This document shows, one piece after another, positions 9,591-18,191 of a DNA stretch of 64,000 nt. The notes beneath the pieces are model-generated. The model saw nothing but the letters and a program-made list of their open reading frames with translations. It searched no databases and had not been told where the DNA came from. The stretch is from positions 434,001 through 498,000 of the forward strand of contig JBKBII010000001.1 in assembly GCA_046299415.1 (NCBI GenBank). The letters are read 5' to 3'. The position numbers were made by a program, and so were the translations under genes. The number at the start of each line of letters is the position of its first letter. Positions within the stretch are counted from its first letter, which is position 1. The DNA comes from JBKBII01 sp046299415. GTDB lineage: Bacteria; Pseudomonadota; Gammaproteobacteria; Ectothiorhodospirales; Ectothiorhodospiraceae.

Positions 9591-11153
9591 ATGACGCAAA
9601 GCACGCACGTTCAAAGCCTCGACGACGCCAGAAAACGCGCGGCTGACGCAGCCAACCGCTGCGTTCACTGCGGCTTCTGCAACGCAACCTGTCCGAGCTA
9701 TCAGGTCACCGGCGACGAACGCGACGGACCACGGGGGCGAATCTATCTCTTGCAATCCCTGATCGTCGGGGACGGCGCCGATACCGCTGTTCGTCATCAT
9801 CTTGATCGTTGTCTAAACTGTCTGGCCTGCGAGACGACTTGCCCGTCTGGCGTTCGCTTTGGCGATATTGCGCAATTTGGCCGATTCTGGTTTGCCATTC
9901 ATCCGACGGTCCCACGGCCGATAGAATCGGACAACTCGCGTGATCAAGTCATCTCTGCTGTCGACCGTCCTGTTCGTCAACGAATTTTGCGCAGCTTACT
10001 CGGTGCCTTGTTGCCCAGCGCATATCGAGCTCGCCCTGCACTCGCCGCTCTGATCCGAATTGCGCGTGCGCTGCGTCCGGCGTTGCCGGATAACTGGGCG
10101 CGGCGGATTCCCCCTTTGGACACGTGGCGAAGACCCGCCGAAGCTTTACGACCGCCACCAATCAAGATCGAAGCGCCTTCAACACCACTCCCTCGAGACA
10201 TCGTCTTGCTTCGAGGCTGTGTACACGAGGCTCTCGATCCACGCGTCGATGAGGCATTGATTCGCCTGCTTCGTGCAATTGATTCAACAATCAATGTCCA
10301 CCGCATATCCGGGTGCTGCGGGGCGATCGAAGCCCATCTTGGTGATGAGGTGTCGGCGTCCCGGCGCTTTGAAGCCATCCAACGTCTAGCGGCGCGCGCA
10401 ATGACCGGCGACAGCATGCCCTCAGCCCGGGAGTCCGCCCAACGAGACACCGTGGGCAGACATCGTCGGGACAGCGACGCGGCACCCCCCCTGACGAGAA
10501 AGCCGGTGGTCCTCGTTCAAACGGCAAGCGGCTGTAGCGCTCACATCTCAAGGTCGCGGCAGTGCATGGTGAAAGACTCAGGCCGGTCCGCCGAGCACTC
10601 GCAGCATCAACAGCCATCGCCCCAAAACTCGAATTCGATCTTCAGCGAGCCGAGCACCATCCCGGCAAAATCGGATGAAACGGTTTCGCCAGGTTTTGAT
10701 GCACATCAAAACGACCCCGCTATCCGCGATTTACCGGAAGTCATTCCGACCGACCCCTCCGAATTGATCATGCCGGACCATATCCTCAGCCTCAGACTTA
10801 ACGCTGAAAACGCTCGGGTCGCGTGGCATTCCCCGTGCTCGATGACTCACGGATTGCGAACCGGCAAACGTGTCGAGGCGCTCCTCGACGCAGCACGATT
10901 TCAACGCGTGCCTGTCTCGGACGCACACCTGTGTTGCGGTTCCGCCGGTACCTATTCGCTATTACAGCCTGACATTGCGAAAGTCCTTCGCGCCCAAAAA
11001 CTCAAAGCGTTGCAGGCCGAACGACCGGAAGTGATTCTCACCGCGAACATTGGCTGTCAGACACATCTCGGAGCAGCGTCTCGGCTGCCTGTCGTGCATT
11101 ATCTCGTTGCGTTGGCCGAGCTTCTGCCTGGCAATCAAAGCGCCACGCACTGA
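9591..11153 (+). CDS. glcF: Glycolate oxidase iron-sulfur subunit GlcF
   Basis: Electron-transfer subunit of glycolate dehydrogenase. Two 4Fe-4S ferredoxin motifs are intact: CVHCGFCNATCPS (Cys24, 27, 30, 34) and CLNCLACETTCPS (Cys74, 77, 80, 84). Two CCG-type domains follow (GCCGAIEAHLGDE near 241, HLCCGSAGTYS near 447) with HSPCSMTHGL near 413. The start is revised from 9408 to the ATG at 9591 because family N-termini begin shortly before the first Cys motif; no clear ribosome-binding site decides it. The protein is 520 residues against about 407 in E. coli. The excess lies between the two CCG domains at residues 273-304 and 325-370, rich in Ser, Gln, Pro and Asp. The second insertion contains a 9+9 bp inverted repeat at DNA level (10693-10712). 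Confidence 0.93.
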   Translation: MTQSTHVQSLDDARKRAADAANRCVHCGFCNATCPSYQVTGDERDGPRGRIYLLQSLIVGDGADTAVRHHLDRCLNCLACETTCPSGVRFGDIAQFGRFWFAIHPTVPRPIESDNSRDQVISAVDRPVRQRILRSLLGALLPSAYRARPALAALIRIARALRPALPDNWARRIPPLDTWRRPAEALRPPPIKIEAPSTPLPRDIVLLRGCVHEALDPRVDEALIRLLRAIDSTINVHRISGCCGAIEAHLGDEVSASRRFEAIQRLAARAMTGDSMPSARESAQRDTVGRHRRDSDAAPPLTRKPVVLVQTASGCSAHISRSRQCMVKDSGRSAEHSQHQQPSPQNSNSIFSEPSTIPAKSDETVSPGFDAHQNDPAIRDLPEVIPTDPSELIMPDHILSLRLNAENARVAWHSPCSMTHGLRTGKRVEALLDAARFQRVPVSDAHLCCGSAGTYSLLQPDIAKVLRAQKLKALQAERPEVILTANIGCQTHLGAASRLPVVHYLVALAELLPGNQSATH

Positions 11154-11561
11154 TTCGCCGGTTCTGAGAGTTTGTTCGCAGATCGAGCGGATCAAGCGTC
11201 CGAATCGAGGATTCGAATCCAACGCCATACTTGCGCGTCAAGGTTAATGCTGAGGCATGCTCATGAGGCTGCCGGGATTGCGCAGGCGAGTCGCCTTGCC
11301 GATACTGCGGGTGTCACAGCCTTCACGACCGTCGCAAGGCGGTTGATCGTTCGGTATCAATGGGTCGACCCGCTGAGCTAATGGACAGGGGGCGTCTCCC
11401 GCGACCCGATTGATTTCATGAGTGTTGAAACGATCACGTCAGAGGAAACGTGACACCGAGAATCGCCAGAACACAAAGTCGGTAACAAAAGCGGAAATCT
11501 GGCTTCTTGGTCTGGACTACCCAAAACCACCCTGAAAAACCAAAAACCAGGAGGATCTCCA
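11154..11561. other. Gap between glcF and the SCP2-like gene
   Basis: No gene seen. It holds the palindrome GGATTCGAATCC at 11209-11220 and an inverted repeat TCACGT-N8-ACGTGA at 11434-11453, then the strong ribosome-binding site of the next gene. Confidence 0.5.
11434..11453 (+). promoter_or_regulatory. Inverted repeat TCACGT-N8-ACGTGA
   Basis: Perfect 6-bp arms around an 8-bp spacer, about 110 bp upstream of the SCP2-like gene. The spacing of about 14 bp between arm centres suits a dimeric regulator. Binding is inferred only from symmetry and position. Confidence 0.3.
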
Positions 11562-11957
11562 ATGGCCGAAATGTTTAGCGACGCGTGGATGAAGCGGTTC
11601 ATGGAAAGCTGGAACGCAGAACAAGACCTTGTCGAGCCGTTGTCCAGTATCGGTTTCAACAGCGTCATCGGCTACGGCTACCCCGGCGAACCTACAGCTC
11701 GAGGCTATCTGGATGTTCAAAACGGGAAGGCCGTCGACGCCGGGGCGTTCAACGGGCAAAACCTGAACTGGGATTTGCGCGCCAAAGCCGAACAATGGGA
11801 AAAATGGATGGCGAGTCCACCCGGCATGACGGGCCTCGGTGGCGCGTTCATGACGGGCAAGATCAAGTTTTTGGTGGGCGATTATAAGGCCATGCTGAAA
11901 GAGCCACGGATGGCAGGGCCCTTCATCAAGAGCTTTTCAGTGATGGGCAAGGTTTAA
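11562..11957 (+). CDS. SCP2 sterol-binding-like protein
   Basis: Short soluble protein of 131 residues resembling the SCP-2 sterol/lipid-carrier family found in many proteobacteria. The typical C-terminal run is visible: NWDLRAKAEQWEKW, then GLGGAFMTGKIKFLVGDYKAM and MAGPFIKSF. No signal peptide or membrane helix. The start is well supported by AGGAGG seven bases upstream. It stands alone between glcF and the aminotransferase, with gaps of about 400 and 670 bp, so it is probably a single-gene unit. The ligand cannot be told from sequence; a lipid or other hydrophobic molecule is likely from the fold. Confidence 0.8.
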   Translation: MAEMFSDAWMKRFMESWNAEQDLVEPLSSIGFNSVIGYGYPGEPTARGYLDVQNGKAVDAGAFNGQNLNWDLRAKAEQWEKWMASPPGMTGLGGAFMTGKIKFLVGDYKAMLKEPRMAGPFIKSFSVMGKV

Positions 11958-12629
11958 GCGACCATTACCTGCCACCGAGCGGGCAGCCAACTTTCCGATT
12001 CCAAAGGGGCTGCGTGCTTGCGCGTCTAAAAACTGGGGTCACCGATTCAGCGAGCGTCGGACACCCACGGTGGCTTAGGCGAACCGATGTCGCCAAGCGG
12101 AGGATGCAGGTTTCGTTTTGACGATGTTCTTCGTGAGCTCGACCCAATCCACAACGCCTCCCTGCCGGCACACCGATCGAGGGCGGCGTCGAGGCAAGCG
12201 TGTAACGAATTCCGTTCCGTTTCGGCGGTCTTGGGCCTTCTCGACGCCTTCAGCGAAGTCACTATTGATCAAACGTCACGAATCGGGTCTAGTGCATTTG
12301 GGTTCACACGCCCAACTGCGAGCCAGGGGGCATCTCGAGACAGGGCTGAAATCGATCCTGGAAATGCTTTAGGAATCGATACGCAGGGGCCAGCGTGACC
12401 ACGGCAGTCGTCAGACATCGAGACGTGTCTTCTTCATGCAAGCCATTGGTTTCTATCTCTCAAATGCCAATGGATAACCAAGCCAATGGTTTCACGAGCG
12501 ACATCGCTTTCAACCCCGACGTCGCTTCTCTGACCCATTTTCACGATACTTCCGTGCGCCTGATCACCAAGATTTCAGGGCTGATTTTTTTCGAACCATC
12601 GTTTTTTCATTCGACTGCAGGTCTACGGC
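11958..12629. other. Gap upstream of the glyoxylate aminotransferase
   Basis: No gene seen. The part from 12441 to 12493 has three CCAWTGG boxes (separate entry). The remainder shows no repeats or terminator that I can support. Confidence 0.45.
12441..12493 (+). promoter_or_regulatory. Three CCAWTGG boxes upstream of the aminotransferase
   Basis: AGCCATTGGTTTC at 12441-12453 and AGCCAATGGTTTC at 12481-12493 are a 13-bp direct repeat with one central mismatch. A third CCAATGG lies between them at 12467-12473. CCAATGG and CCATTGG are reverse complements of each other. The cluster is 137-189 bp upstream of the ATG at 12630. It looks like a regulator site; function is inferred. Confidence 0.3.
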
Positions 12630-13823
12630 ATGAGTGCATCTTTCCTTCCCCCGGCTCGCACACTGATGGGCCCCGGCCCTTCCGACTTGAACCCGCGCGT
12701 TCTTGCAGCAATGTCTCGCCCCATCGTCGGACACCTCGATCCGCTCTTCATTGAGATGATGGATGATGTCAAGCGGCTCCTTCAGCTTGCTTTTCGTACT
12801 GAGAATGAGCTCACGCTGGCTGTCTCCGCCCCGGGTTCTGCCGGCATGGAAACTTGTTTTGTCAATCTCGTCGAGCCGGGCGACACCGTCATCGTTTGTA
12901 TCAATGGGGTGTTCGGTGCCCGCATGAAGGAAAACGTTGAGCGCTGTGGCGGCCAGGCCGTCATTGTCGAAGACGACTGGGGTCGACCGGTTTCGATCGA
13001 AAAAGTCGCGGATGCCATTCGCGGTAATCCCGGTGCGCGTGCGTTGGCCTTCGTACATGCCGAAACATCGACTGGCGCCTGTTCGGACGTCGAAGGTCTG
13101 TGCCGTCTCGCACACGAGCACGGCCTATTGACCATCGTGGACTCCGTCACTGGACTCGCTGGAAGCCCGTTGGAAGTCGATGCATGGGGCGTCGATGCGA
13201 TCTACTCGGGGAGTCAAAAGTGTCTGTCCTGCACCCCGGGGCTGTCTCCGGTAAGTTTTTCAGCCAGGGCCGTCGAACGCATTCGAGCGCGTACGCACAA
13301 GGTCCAAAGCTGGTTCCTCGACTTGAATCTGGTCATGGGCTACTGGAGCGGCGGTAGCAAACGCGCCTATCACCACACTGCCCCGGTCAACGCCCTATAC
13401 GCCCTGCACGAGTCCCTAGTCATACTCGAAGAAGAAGGTTTAGAGCACAGTTGGACGCGACATCGACGCCACCACGAGGCGCTCCGCGCCGGACTCGAGG
13501 GAATGGGCCTGAAATTTTTGGTTGATGAGGCCAGTCGCCTGCCGCAAATGAACGCTGTTTTTATTCCGGAAGGCATCGACGACGTTGAAACCCGAAAAAC
13601 ACTGTTACGAGATTTCAATCTGGAGATTGGTGCGGGTCTTGGTAAGTTTGCCGGCAAGCTCTGGCGCATCGGCTTGATGGGGCACGGCGCAAACGAACGC
13701 AACGTTTTGCTGTGCCTGTCCGCACTCGAATCCGTTCTAGCCAAAAGCGGGGCCATACGAACCGGCGTCGGCCTTGCCGCCGCTCGCGAGTCGTACATGG
13801 ATTCCAGCGCACGCGCGGCGTGA
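12630..13823 (+). CDS. Alanine/serine-glyoxylate aminotransferase (class V)
   Basis: PLP-dependent class V aminotransferase of the alanine-glyoxylate / serine-glyoxylate family, 397 residues, cytoplasmic. Key pieces: GPGPSDLNPRVLAAM and GHLDP at the N-terminus, HAETSTG near 143, DSVTGLAG near 171 and the PLP lysine motif YSGSQKCLSC with Lys197, then YHHTAPVNALYAL. It would transfer an amino group from alanine or serine to glyoxylate, giving glycine. This directly follows the glycolate dehydrogenase reaction and feeds GlyA. The amino donor cannot be decided by eye; the SGSQKCLSC..GLSPVSFS type is closer to animal-like AGT sequences. No strong ribosome-binding site precedes the ATG. Confidence 0.88.
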   Translation: MSASFLPPARTLMGPGPSDLNPRVLAAMSRPIVGHLDPLFIEMMDDVKRLLQLAFRTENELTLAVSAPGSAGMETCFVNLVEPGDTVIVCINGVFGARMKENVERCGGQAVIVEDDWGRPVSIEKVADAIRGNPGARALAFVHAETSTGACSDVEGLCRLAHEHGLLTIVDSVTGLAGSPLEVDAWGVDAIYSGSQKCLSCTPGLSPVSFSARAVERIRARTHKVQSWFLDLNLVMGYWSGGSKRAYHHTAPVNALYALHESLVILEEEGLEHSWTRHRRHHEALRAGLEGMGLKFLVDEASRLPQMNAVFIPEGIDDVETRKTLLRDFNLEIGAGLGKFAGKLWRIGLMGHGANERNVLLCLSALESVLAKSGAIRTGVGLAAARESYMDSSARAA

Positions 13824-13969
13824 CTGGAGGGTGAGGTCGCACTCAACGGGAATTCGCCACAGTCTGCGAGATCAGCAACGATCGAAGCATGGTCGCGTAC
13901 AGAAATTGCCACACTCGGATCCCAAATCACGCCTTCGTCAGCTGAATTTTCGCGAGGATCGCGCCACGT

Positions 13970-15370
13970 ATGCTAGGGAACGGAACCAAAAACTTGGCGC
14001 GGAAATCAGGTGGCACAGGCTCGTTCGTTGACCCGGAGACCGAACGCCAATTCCGCCTCTCTCAAGCCCGCGAGGGTCATCGCACCGTCGCCGTGATCCT
14101 CATCGCGCTCGCAACGCTCGGTGCGGCGACCGGTTTCCTCGACTACCTCCGCCTTGATACCGCAGCGTTCACACAGGCTCTGTTCCTGCGGGCAATTTAT
14201 GTCGCGGCTCTGATCGCAGGTGCATGGGTCGCTTGGCATCGCTCGGACAGTTATCAGATCTTGCTGCAAATCTCGGCGGTTCTCGCCAGCGTTGTCACGA
14301 CCGCATTGTTGATGCAATACGATCCGAATCAAGTCTCGGTAATGGGCGCGGCCTTGTTGTATGTGTTTGCTACGCTGGTGTTCTTAAATGTCGTCTCGAG
14401 CAGCGCTGCGACTCGATGGTTGATTAGCAGCATCAATCTGATTGCGGCCGGGATGGTGCCCTGGTTTGTGCAGGGAGAAGAGCCTGAAGGTCGCGTCTGG
14501 CTCGCGATCGCTTTGGCGTGGACGTCCATTGCATTGCTTTGGTTTGCCGCTCGACGTGAGGAACACCTCAAACGGCAACAATTTGCATCCACGGCCGCGC
14601 TCCGGTACCAGGCGACTCACGATCCATTGACGGGCCTACCTAATCGCCGTGGTTTTTTTGAGGCCTTAGATCGCTTAATTTCCCGACACGCCGAGGATTC
14701 ATCTAATGATGCCGGCGCTCAACGTCTCGATCGAACCTCACCGGATCTGACGGTCGTCGTTCTTGAGCTAGACCATTTCAAGGGTGTCAATGATCGCTAT
14801 GGGCACGATGCGGGTGACCTCGTTTTACGCGCGCTCGCTCAGACGCTCGTCGACACGGGCGCCAAACAGAATCTCGGCGAGTCAGCAACGCAATCGACGG
14901 GCCGCTCAGTAAACGGCAACTACCCTCGGCAAACTGGCGCCGCAGTGCAAAAATCGAGTTCAAACACGACTCTCGCTCAACATCAGCAACCCAGCTGGCC
15001 TCGCCTCCACGCGTTCCGCATGGGCGGTGAGGAATTCACCCTAATACTCGAAACGGATCGACGGCAGCCCAACCAACCCATCACGATCTTGAATACTCTG
15101 ATCGAGGCTATTCGTGAGCTCAAAGTGCAAGCGCCGACGGGACAAGAGATCAATCTGAGGGCGTCATGCGGTGCTGTACGCATTGACCCAACCCGCAATC
15201 CGATCGATGAGAAAACGCTCGCCAAGGCGCTTCAAGGCGCCGATCGACTGCTGTACCGCGCAAAACACCGAGGGCGAGATCGCTTCTATTTCGAGGATTA
15301 TGAGTCGGCCAGCAAGGCTTCAGATCACTCCGACAATCTCGGGATTGAATACATCGAAACGAAACGGTGA
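13970..15370 (+). CDS. Membrane diguanylate cyclase (GGEEF)
   Basis: Makes cyclic di-GMP. Six predicted membrane helices lie between residues about 38 and 192, followed by a GGDEF domain: HDPLTGLPNRRGFF at 217, LELDHFKGVNDRYGHDAGD at 265, and the active-site GGEEF at 352-356. No RxxD inhibitory site is present before GGEEF. The domain is interrupted by a Ser/Thr/Gln-rich insertion at about 298-344, just before the active-site hairpin, and a smaller one at 241-258. The membrane part is not a sensor I can name (MASE-like). GAGGA lies about ten bases before the ATG. It follows the aminotransferase after 146 bp and may be independent. Confidence 0.9.
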   Translation: MLGNGTKNLARKSGGTGSFVDPETERQFRLSQAREGHRTVAVILIALATLGAATGFLDYLRLDTAAFTQALFLRAIYVAALIAGAWVAWHRSDSYQILLQISAVLASVVTTALLMQYDPNQVSVMGAALLYVFATLVFLNVVSSSAATRWLISSINLIAAGMVPWFVQGEEPEGRVWLAIALAWTSIALLWFAARREEHLKRQQFASTAALRYQATHDPLTGLPNRRGFFEALDRLISRHAEDSSNDAGAQRLDRTSPDLTVVVLELDHFKGVNDRYGHDAGDLVLRALAQTLVDTGAKQNLGESATQSTGRSVNGNYPRQTGAAVQKSSSNTTLAQHQQPSWPRLHAFRMGGEEFTLILETDRRQPNQPITILNTLIEAIRELKVQAPTGQEINLRASCGAVRIDPTRNPIDEKTLAKALQGADRLLYRAKHRGRDRFYFEDYESASKASDHSDNLGIEYIETKR

Positions 15371-15977
15371 TCACGCCAATGGGTCTCCGGGGTAATCAAA
15401 ATCCCTCGCCTCCGTCAAATCGACGTTTAGACCCGAGCCAAATCCAAAGTCATACACTCGAACCATAGGCAAGGGAGCGCTGATCGAGGACGCCAGACTA
15501 AGCGATCCACCTGAGTCAGTGACTTCGGAGCCTTTCACATCTCGCTCGTCCACTGACGACGATGTAGGCCAGGCCCCAGCGCATGGCGGAATTGCGAGGG
15601 CAACGCCAAATCAACGCCTTCACGGGTTCATCATCGCGCGGCGAGACACCGGCATCCTCACTCAGCTGCATGCAAGGTTCGGATCACTGCGCTTCGAGCG
15701 ACCACGCGGCGTAACACTTGGGCTTTGCCAAAAATGTCCTTAAGGTCATGAAGGCGCCCCACAGCTGACACCGTAGCAATCGCAGACCAATAGGAACGCA
15801 ACTCCTCGAAGACTGTTCTAGACGTTCACGGGACGAAATCGTACTCCGGTCGCCTCTAGCGGTTCGTCGCATTCCACTGGCTTAAGCTGATGCGTTGGGT
15901 TTCAAATCTCGCGACGATCGAATCACTCGTGATCTGTTCCTCGCGCTTTGGCGGAACACCGAAAGGTCGAGCCGAAT
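15371..15977. other. Gap between the cyclase and a small membrane-protein gene
   Basis: I see nothing convincing: short frames on both strands lack family likeness and ribosome-binding sites, and no terminator-type hairpin stands out. Confidence 0.4.
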
Positions 15978-16247
15978 TCAGCGGTCGTGCGACGACAGAA
16001 AGGTGTCAAGCGCTAGCTTATAAGCAAGCAAAATCCACGGCAGCAGGTGAAAGATCGCGCGTGCAACGTCCATGGCGACAGGACGATCGGCCTCGCCGGC
16101 GATCCAGGCGACAAGGCCATGGAAAAAAGCGGCCAAGTAAGGTTCTGGCAGCCACGGCGCCAAGCCTAGGGCCATCACCAAAACAACAAACACGGCACCC
16201 GGTGTGCGTTCGACAACGCGCCGGAATCGTAGGCCTATATTCCGCAT
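15978..16247 (-). CDS. Small membrane protein
   Basis: An 89-residue protein with two hydrophobic helices (GAVFVVLVMALGLAP near residue 17 and FHLLPWILLAYKLAL near 66) joined by a loop with EADRPVAMDVARA. It resembles short two-helix proteins often labelled RND transporter in proteobacteria, a label with no functional support. The frame extends upstream to 16478, but the added residues are Arg-rich and unlike a protein; the ATG at 16247 is chosen because the hydrophobic pattern starts there. The ribosome-binding site is weak. It is divergent from lysC. Confidence 0.5.
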   Translation of the reverse strand: MRNIGLRFRRVVERTPGAVFVVLVMALGLAPWLPEPYLAAFFHGLVAWIAGEADRPVAMDVARAIFHLLPWILLAYKLALDTFLSSHDR

Positions 16248-16616
16248 CCGCGTAGTGTATCGCGACGGTTCAACTATCCGACGGCCTGCGTTCAAAAAGT
16301 CACGCCTCCACACTTTACTGGAGTCAATTCTGCCGATCGACGCGATTAGCCGGCGACCAGGAATACGAATCAGAACCACTCGACACTTGACGAGATTCCT
16401 GCAGATCAGCCAACGCAGCGTGTACAGAGAAACGTCGCTTGCGTTCTGCAACGGGCCCGACCTGTGACCCGGAAGCATCCCCGCGACGCCGAGTGGTCAC
16501 CACAATCATCCTTTCGGAAAGAACCAGTTTTCAAACGACGACTGAACCGATCGAAAAAGCTGGGAAAGCGGCCTGAAATCTGATCAAATTAGGGGTTTCT
16601 GTCGGACTTTAAGTAG
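16248..16616. other. Divergent spacer upstream of lysC
   Basis: Should hold promoters for lysC (plus) and the small membrane protein (minus). I cannot identify a lysine riboswitch or a clear promoter here. The part just before lysC (16570-16616) is AT-richer than its surroundings. Confidence 0.35.
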
Positions 16617-17852
16617 ATGGCGACACTCGTACTGAAATTTGGCGGCACGTCGGTAGGTACGATCGACCGCATCGAGGCCGTGGCTCAACGCGTACAACGG
16701 CTGTGTGAGGCGGGGCATCGTCTGGTCATCGTCGTGTCGGCGATGAGCGGCGAAACAGACCGGCTTTTGGGGCTGGCTCACGCCATTGATCCACAGGTTC
16801 ATGGGCGCGAACTTGATGCCCTTTTGTCCACTGGCGAACAAGTCACGATCGCGCTCCTCTCGATGGCGTTGTCGAAACTCGGTGTGGCCGCACGCTCGTT
16901 CACCGGCGGGCAGATCAGGATCGTAACCGACCAGGCCCACAACAAGGCCCGGATTCAAACGATCGAACGCGACCGGTTAGCTCGCTGTCTCGAGGCTTCT
17001 GCGGTCGCGGTGGTAGCCGGTTTTCAGGGCGTGACCGAGGACGGCACGATCACGACTCTGGGTCGGGGCGGTTCTGACACAACAGCAGTCGCGTTGGCTG
17101 CGGCTTTGCACGCGGATGAGTGTCAGATTTTTACGGATGTCGATGGCGTTTACACCACCGATCCGCGAGTTGTATCCAATGCTCGCCGGCTTGAGCGAAT
17201 CACGTTCGAAGAAATGCTCGAAATGGCGAGTTTGGGATCCAAAGTTTTGCAAATACGCTCGGTCGAGTTTGCCGGCAAATATCGTGTTCCCTTGCGCGTT
17301 CTATCCTCCTTCAAGGAAGGACCCGGTACGCTGATCACGTTCGAGGAGGAGTCCCAGTTGGAACAGGCGGTCATTTCAGGTATCGCGTTTAACCGCGACG
17401 AAGCCCAACTCACCGTTCAGGGTGTTCCGGACCATCCAGGTATCGCTGCGCGTATACTCGGCCCGATCGCCGATGCCAATATCGAAGTGGACATGATCGT
17501 GCAGAACGTTGGTGCCGATGGCTCAACTGATTTCACATTCACCGTCCATCGCAACGATTTCACCCGCGCTCGCGCAATACTTACAGATACCTGTCAGGAT
17601 CTCGGTGCTCGTGAGGTTGCAGGCGATACTGGTATCGCGAAGGTCTCCGTCATCGGAGTCGGCATGCGGTCACACGCAGGCATCGCAGCGCAGATGTTCT
17701 CGGCTCTTGCACGCGAATCTATCAACATACGTATGATTTCGACATCCGAAATCAAGATTTCTGTCGTCATTGACGAAAAATATCTCGAATTGGCAGTACG
17801 TACTCTGCATCAAAGCTTTGAACTTCATCAAGACTTGGCAGTCCCTGCTTGA
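16617..17852 (+). CDS. lysC: Aspartate kinase
   Basis: Phosphorylates aspartate, the first step to lysine, threonine, methionine and diaminopimelate. The kinase domain opens with LVLKFGGTSVGT, has LSTGEQVTIALL near 63 and FTDVDGVYTTDPR near 169. Two C-terminal ACT domains (GVPDHPGIAARI and GVGMRSHAGIAAQMF) bind allosteric amino acids. At 411 residues it is the single-function alpha/beta type found in Pseudomonas. The csrA gene follows after 93 bp, the order common in gammaproteobacteria. Confidence 0.97.
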   Translation: MATLVLKFGGTSVGTIDRIEAVAQRVQRLCEAGHRLVIVVSAMSGETDRLLGLAHAIDPQVHGRELDALLSTGEQVTIALLSMALSKLGVAARSFTGGQIRIVTDQAHNKARIQTIERDRLARCLEASAVAVVAGFQGVTEDGTITTLGRGGSDTTAVALAAALHADECQIFTDVDGVYTTDPRVVSNARRLERITFEEMLEMASLGSKVLQIRSVEFAGKYRVPLRVLSSFKEGPGTLITFEEESQLEQAVISGIAFNRDEAQLTVQGVPDHPGIAARILGPIADANIEVDMIVQNVGADGSTDFTFTVHRNDFTRARAILTDTCQDLGAREVAGDTGIAKVSVIGVGMRSHAGIAAQMFSALARESINIRMISTSEIKISVVIDEKYLELAVRTLHQSFELHQDLAVPA

Positions 17853-17945
17853 GTCGCGACGCAACCCGAGAGACCGCAATGGAAGCGAACGGCGCGATGA
17901 CCGAACAACACTCATCGGGCGATGAGCCCCCAGCAGGAGACGTCC

Positions 17946-18191
17946 ATGCTCATTCTGACCCGCAGGGTTGGGGAAGCCTTGAAGATCGGCGACGACGTCA
18001 CGGTCACCATTTTAGGAGTCAAGGGTGGCCAGGTACGCGTGGGCATCACAGCCCCGTCGGATATCCCGGTGCACCGCGAAGAGATATACGAGCGCATTCG
18101 ATCCGACGACGACACCGTGGCCCTCGAGTGTCATGACGATACCGGAAAGAGTGCGGTGCGCAACGACGAGGTGCTCGTCGCAAGGCGTTGA
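17946..18191 (+). CDS. csrA: Carbon storage regulator CsrA
   Basis: Small RNA-binding dimer that blocks or stabilises mRNAs at GGA motifs; a global switch for motility, biofilm and central metabolism. The start is revised to the ATG at 17946, giving the invariant MLILTRRVGEALKIG; AGGAGA lies five bases upstream. The frame is open a further 24 bases. The RNA-contact segment VHREEIYERIR is intact. Length is 81 residues with a slightly long, charged C-terminus. It sits between lysC and tRNA-Ser(GCU), as in other gammaproteobacteria. Two diguanylate cyclase genes in the window are plausible targets, by general knowledge only. Confidence 0.96.
   Translation: MLILTRRVGEALKIGDDVTVTILGVKGGQVRVGITAPSDIPVHREEIYERIRSDDDTVALECHDDTGKSAVRNDEVLVARR

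Noticed and set aside
10693..10712. 9+9 bp inverted repeat as an operator
   Set aside because: It lies in the middle of the glcF coding sequence, far from any start, so an operator role is not supported.
11209..11220. GGATTCGAATCC resembling a tRNA T-arm
   Set aside because: No acceptor or anticodon stem can be built around it; it is a simple 12-bp palindrome.
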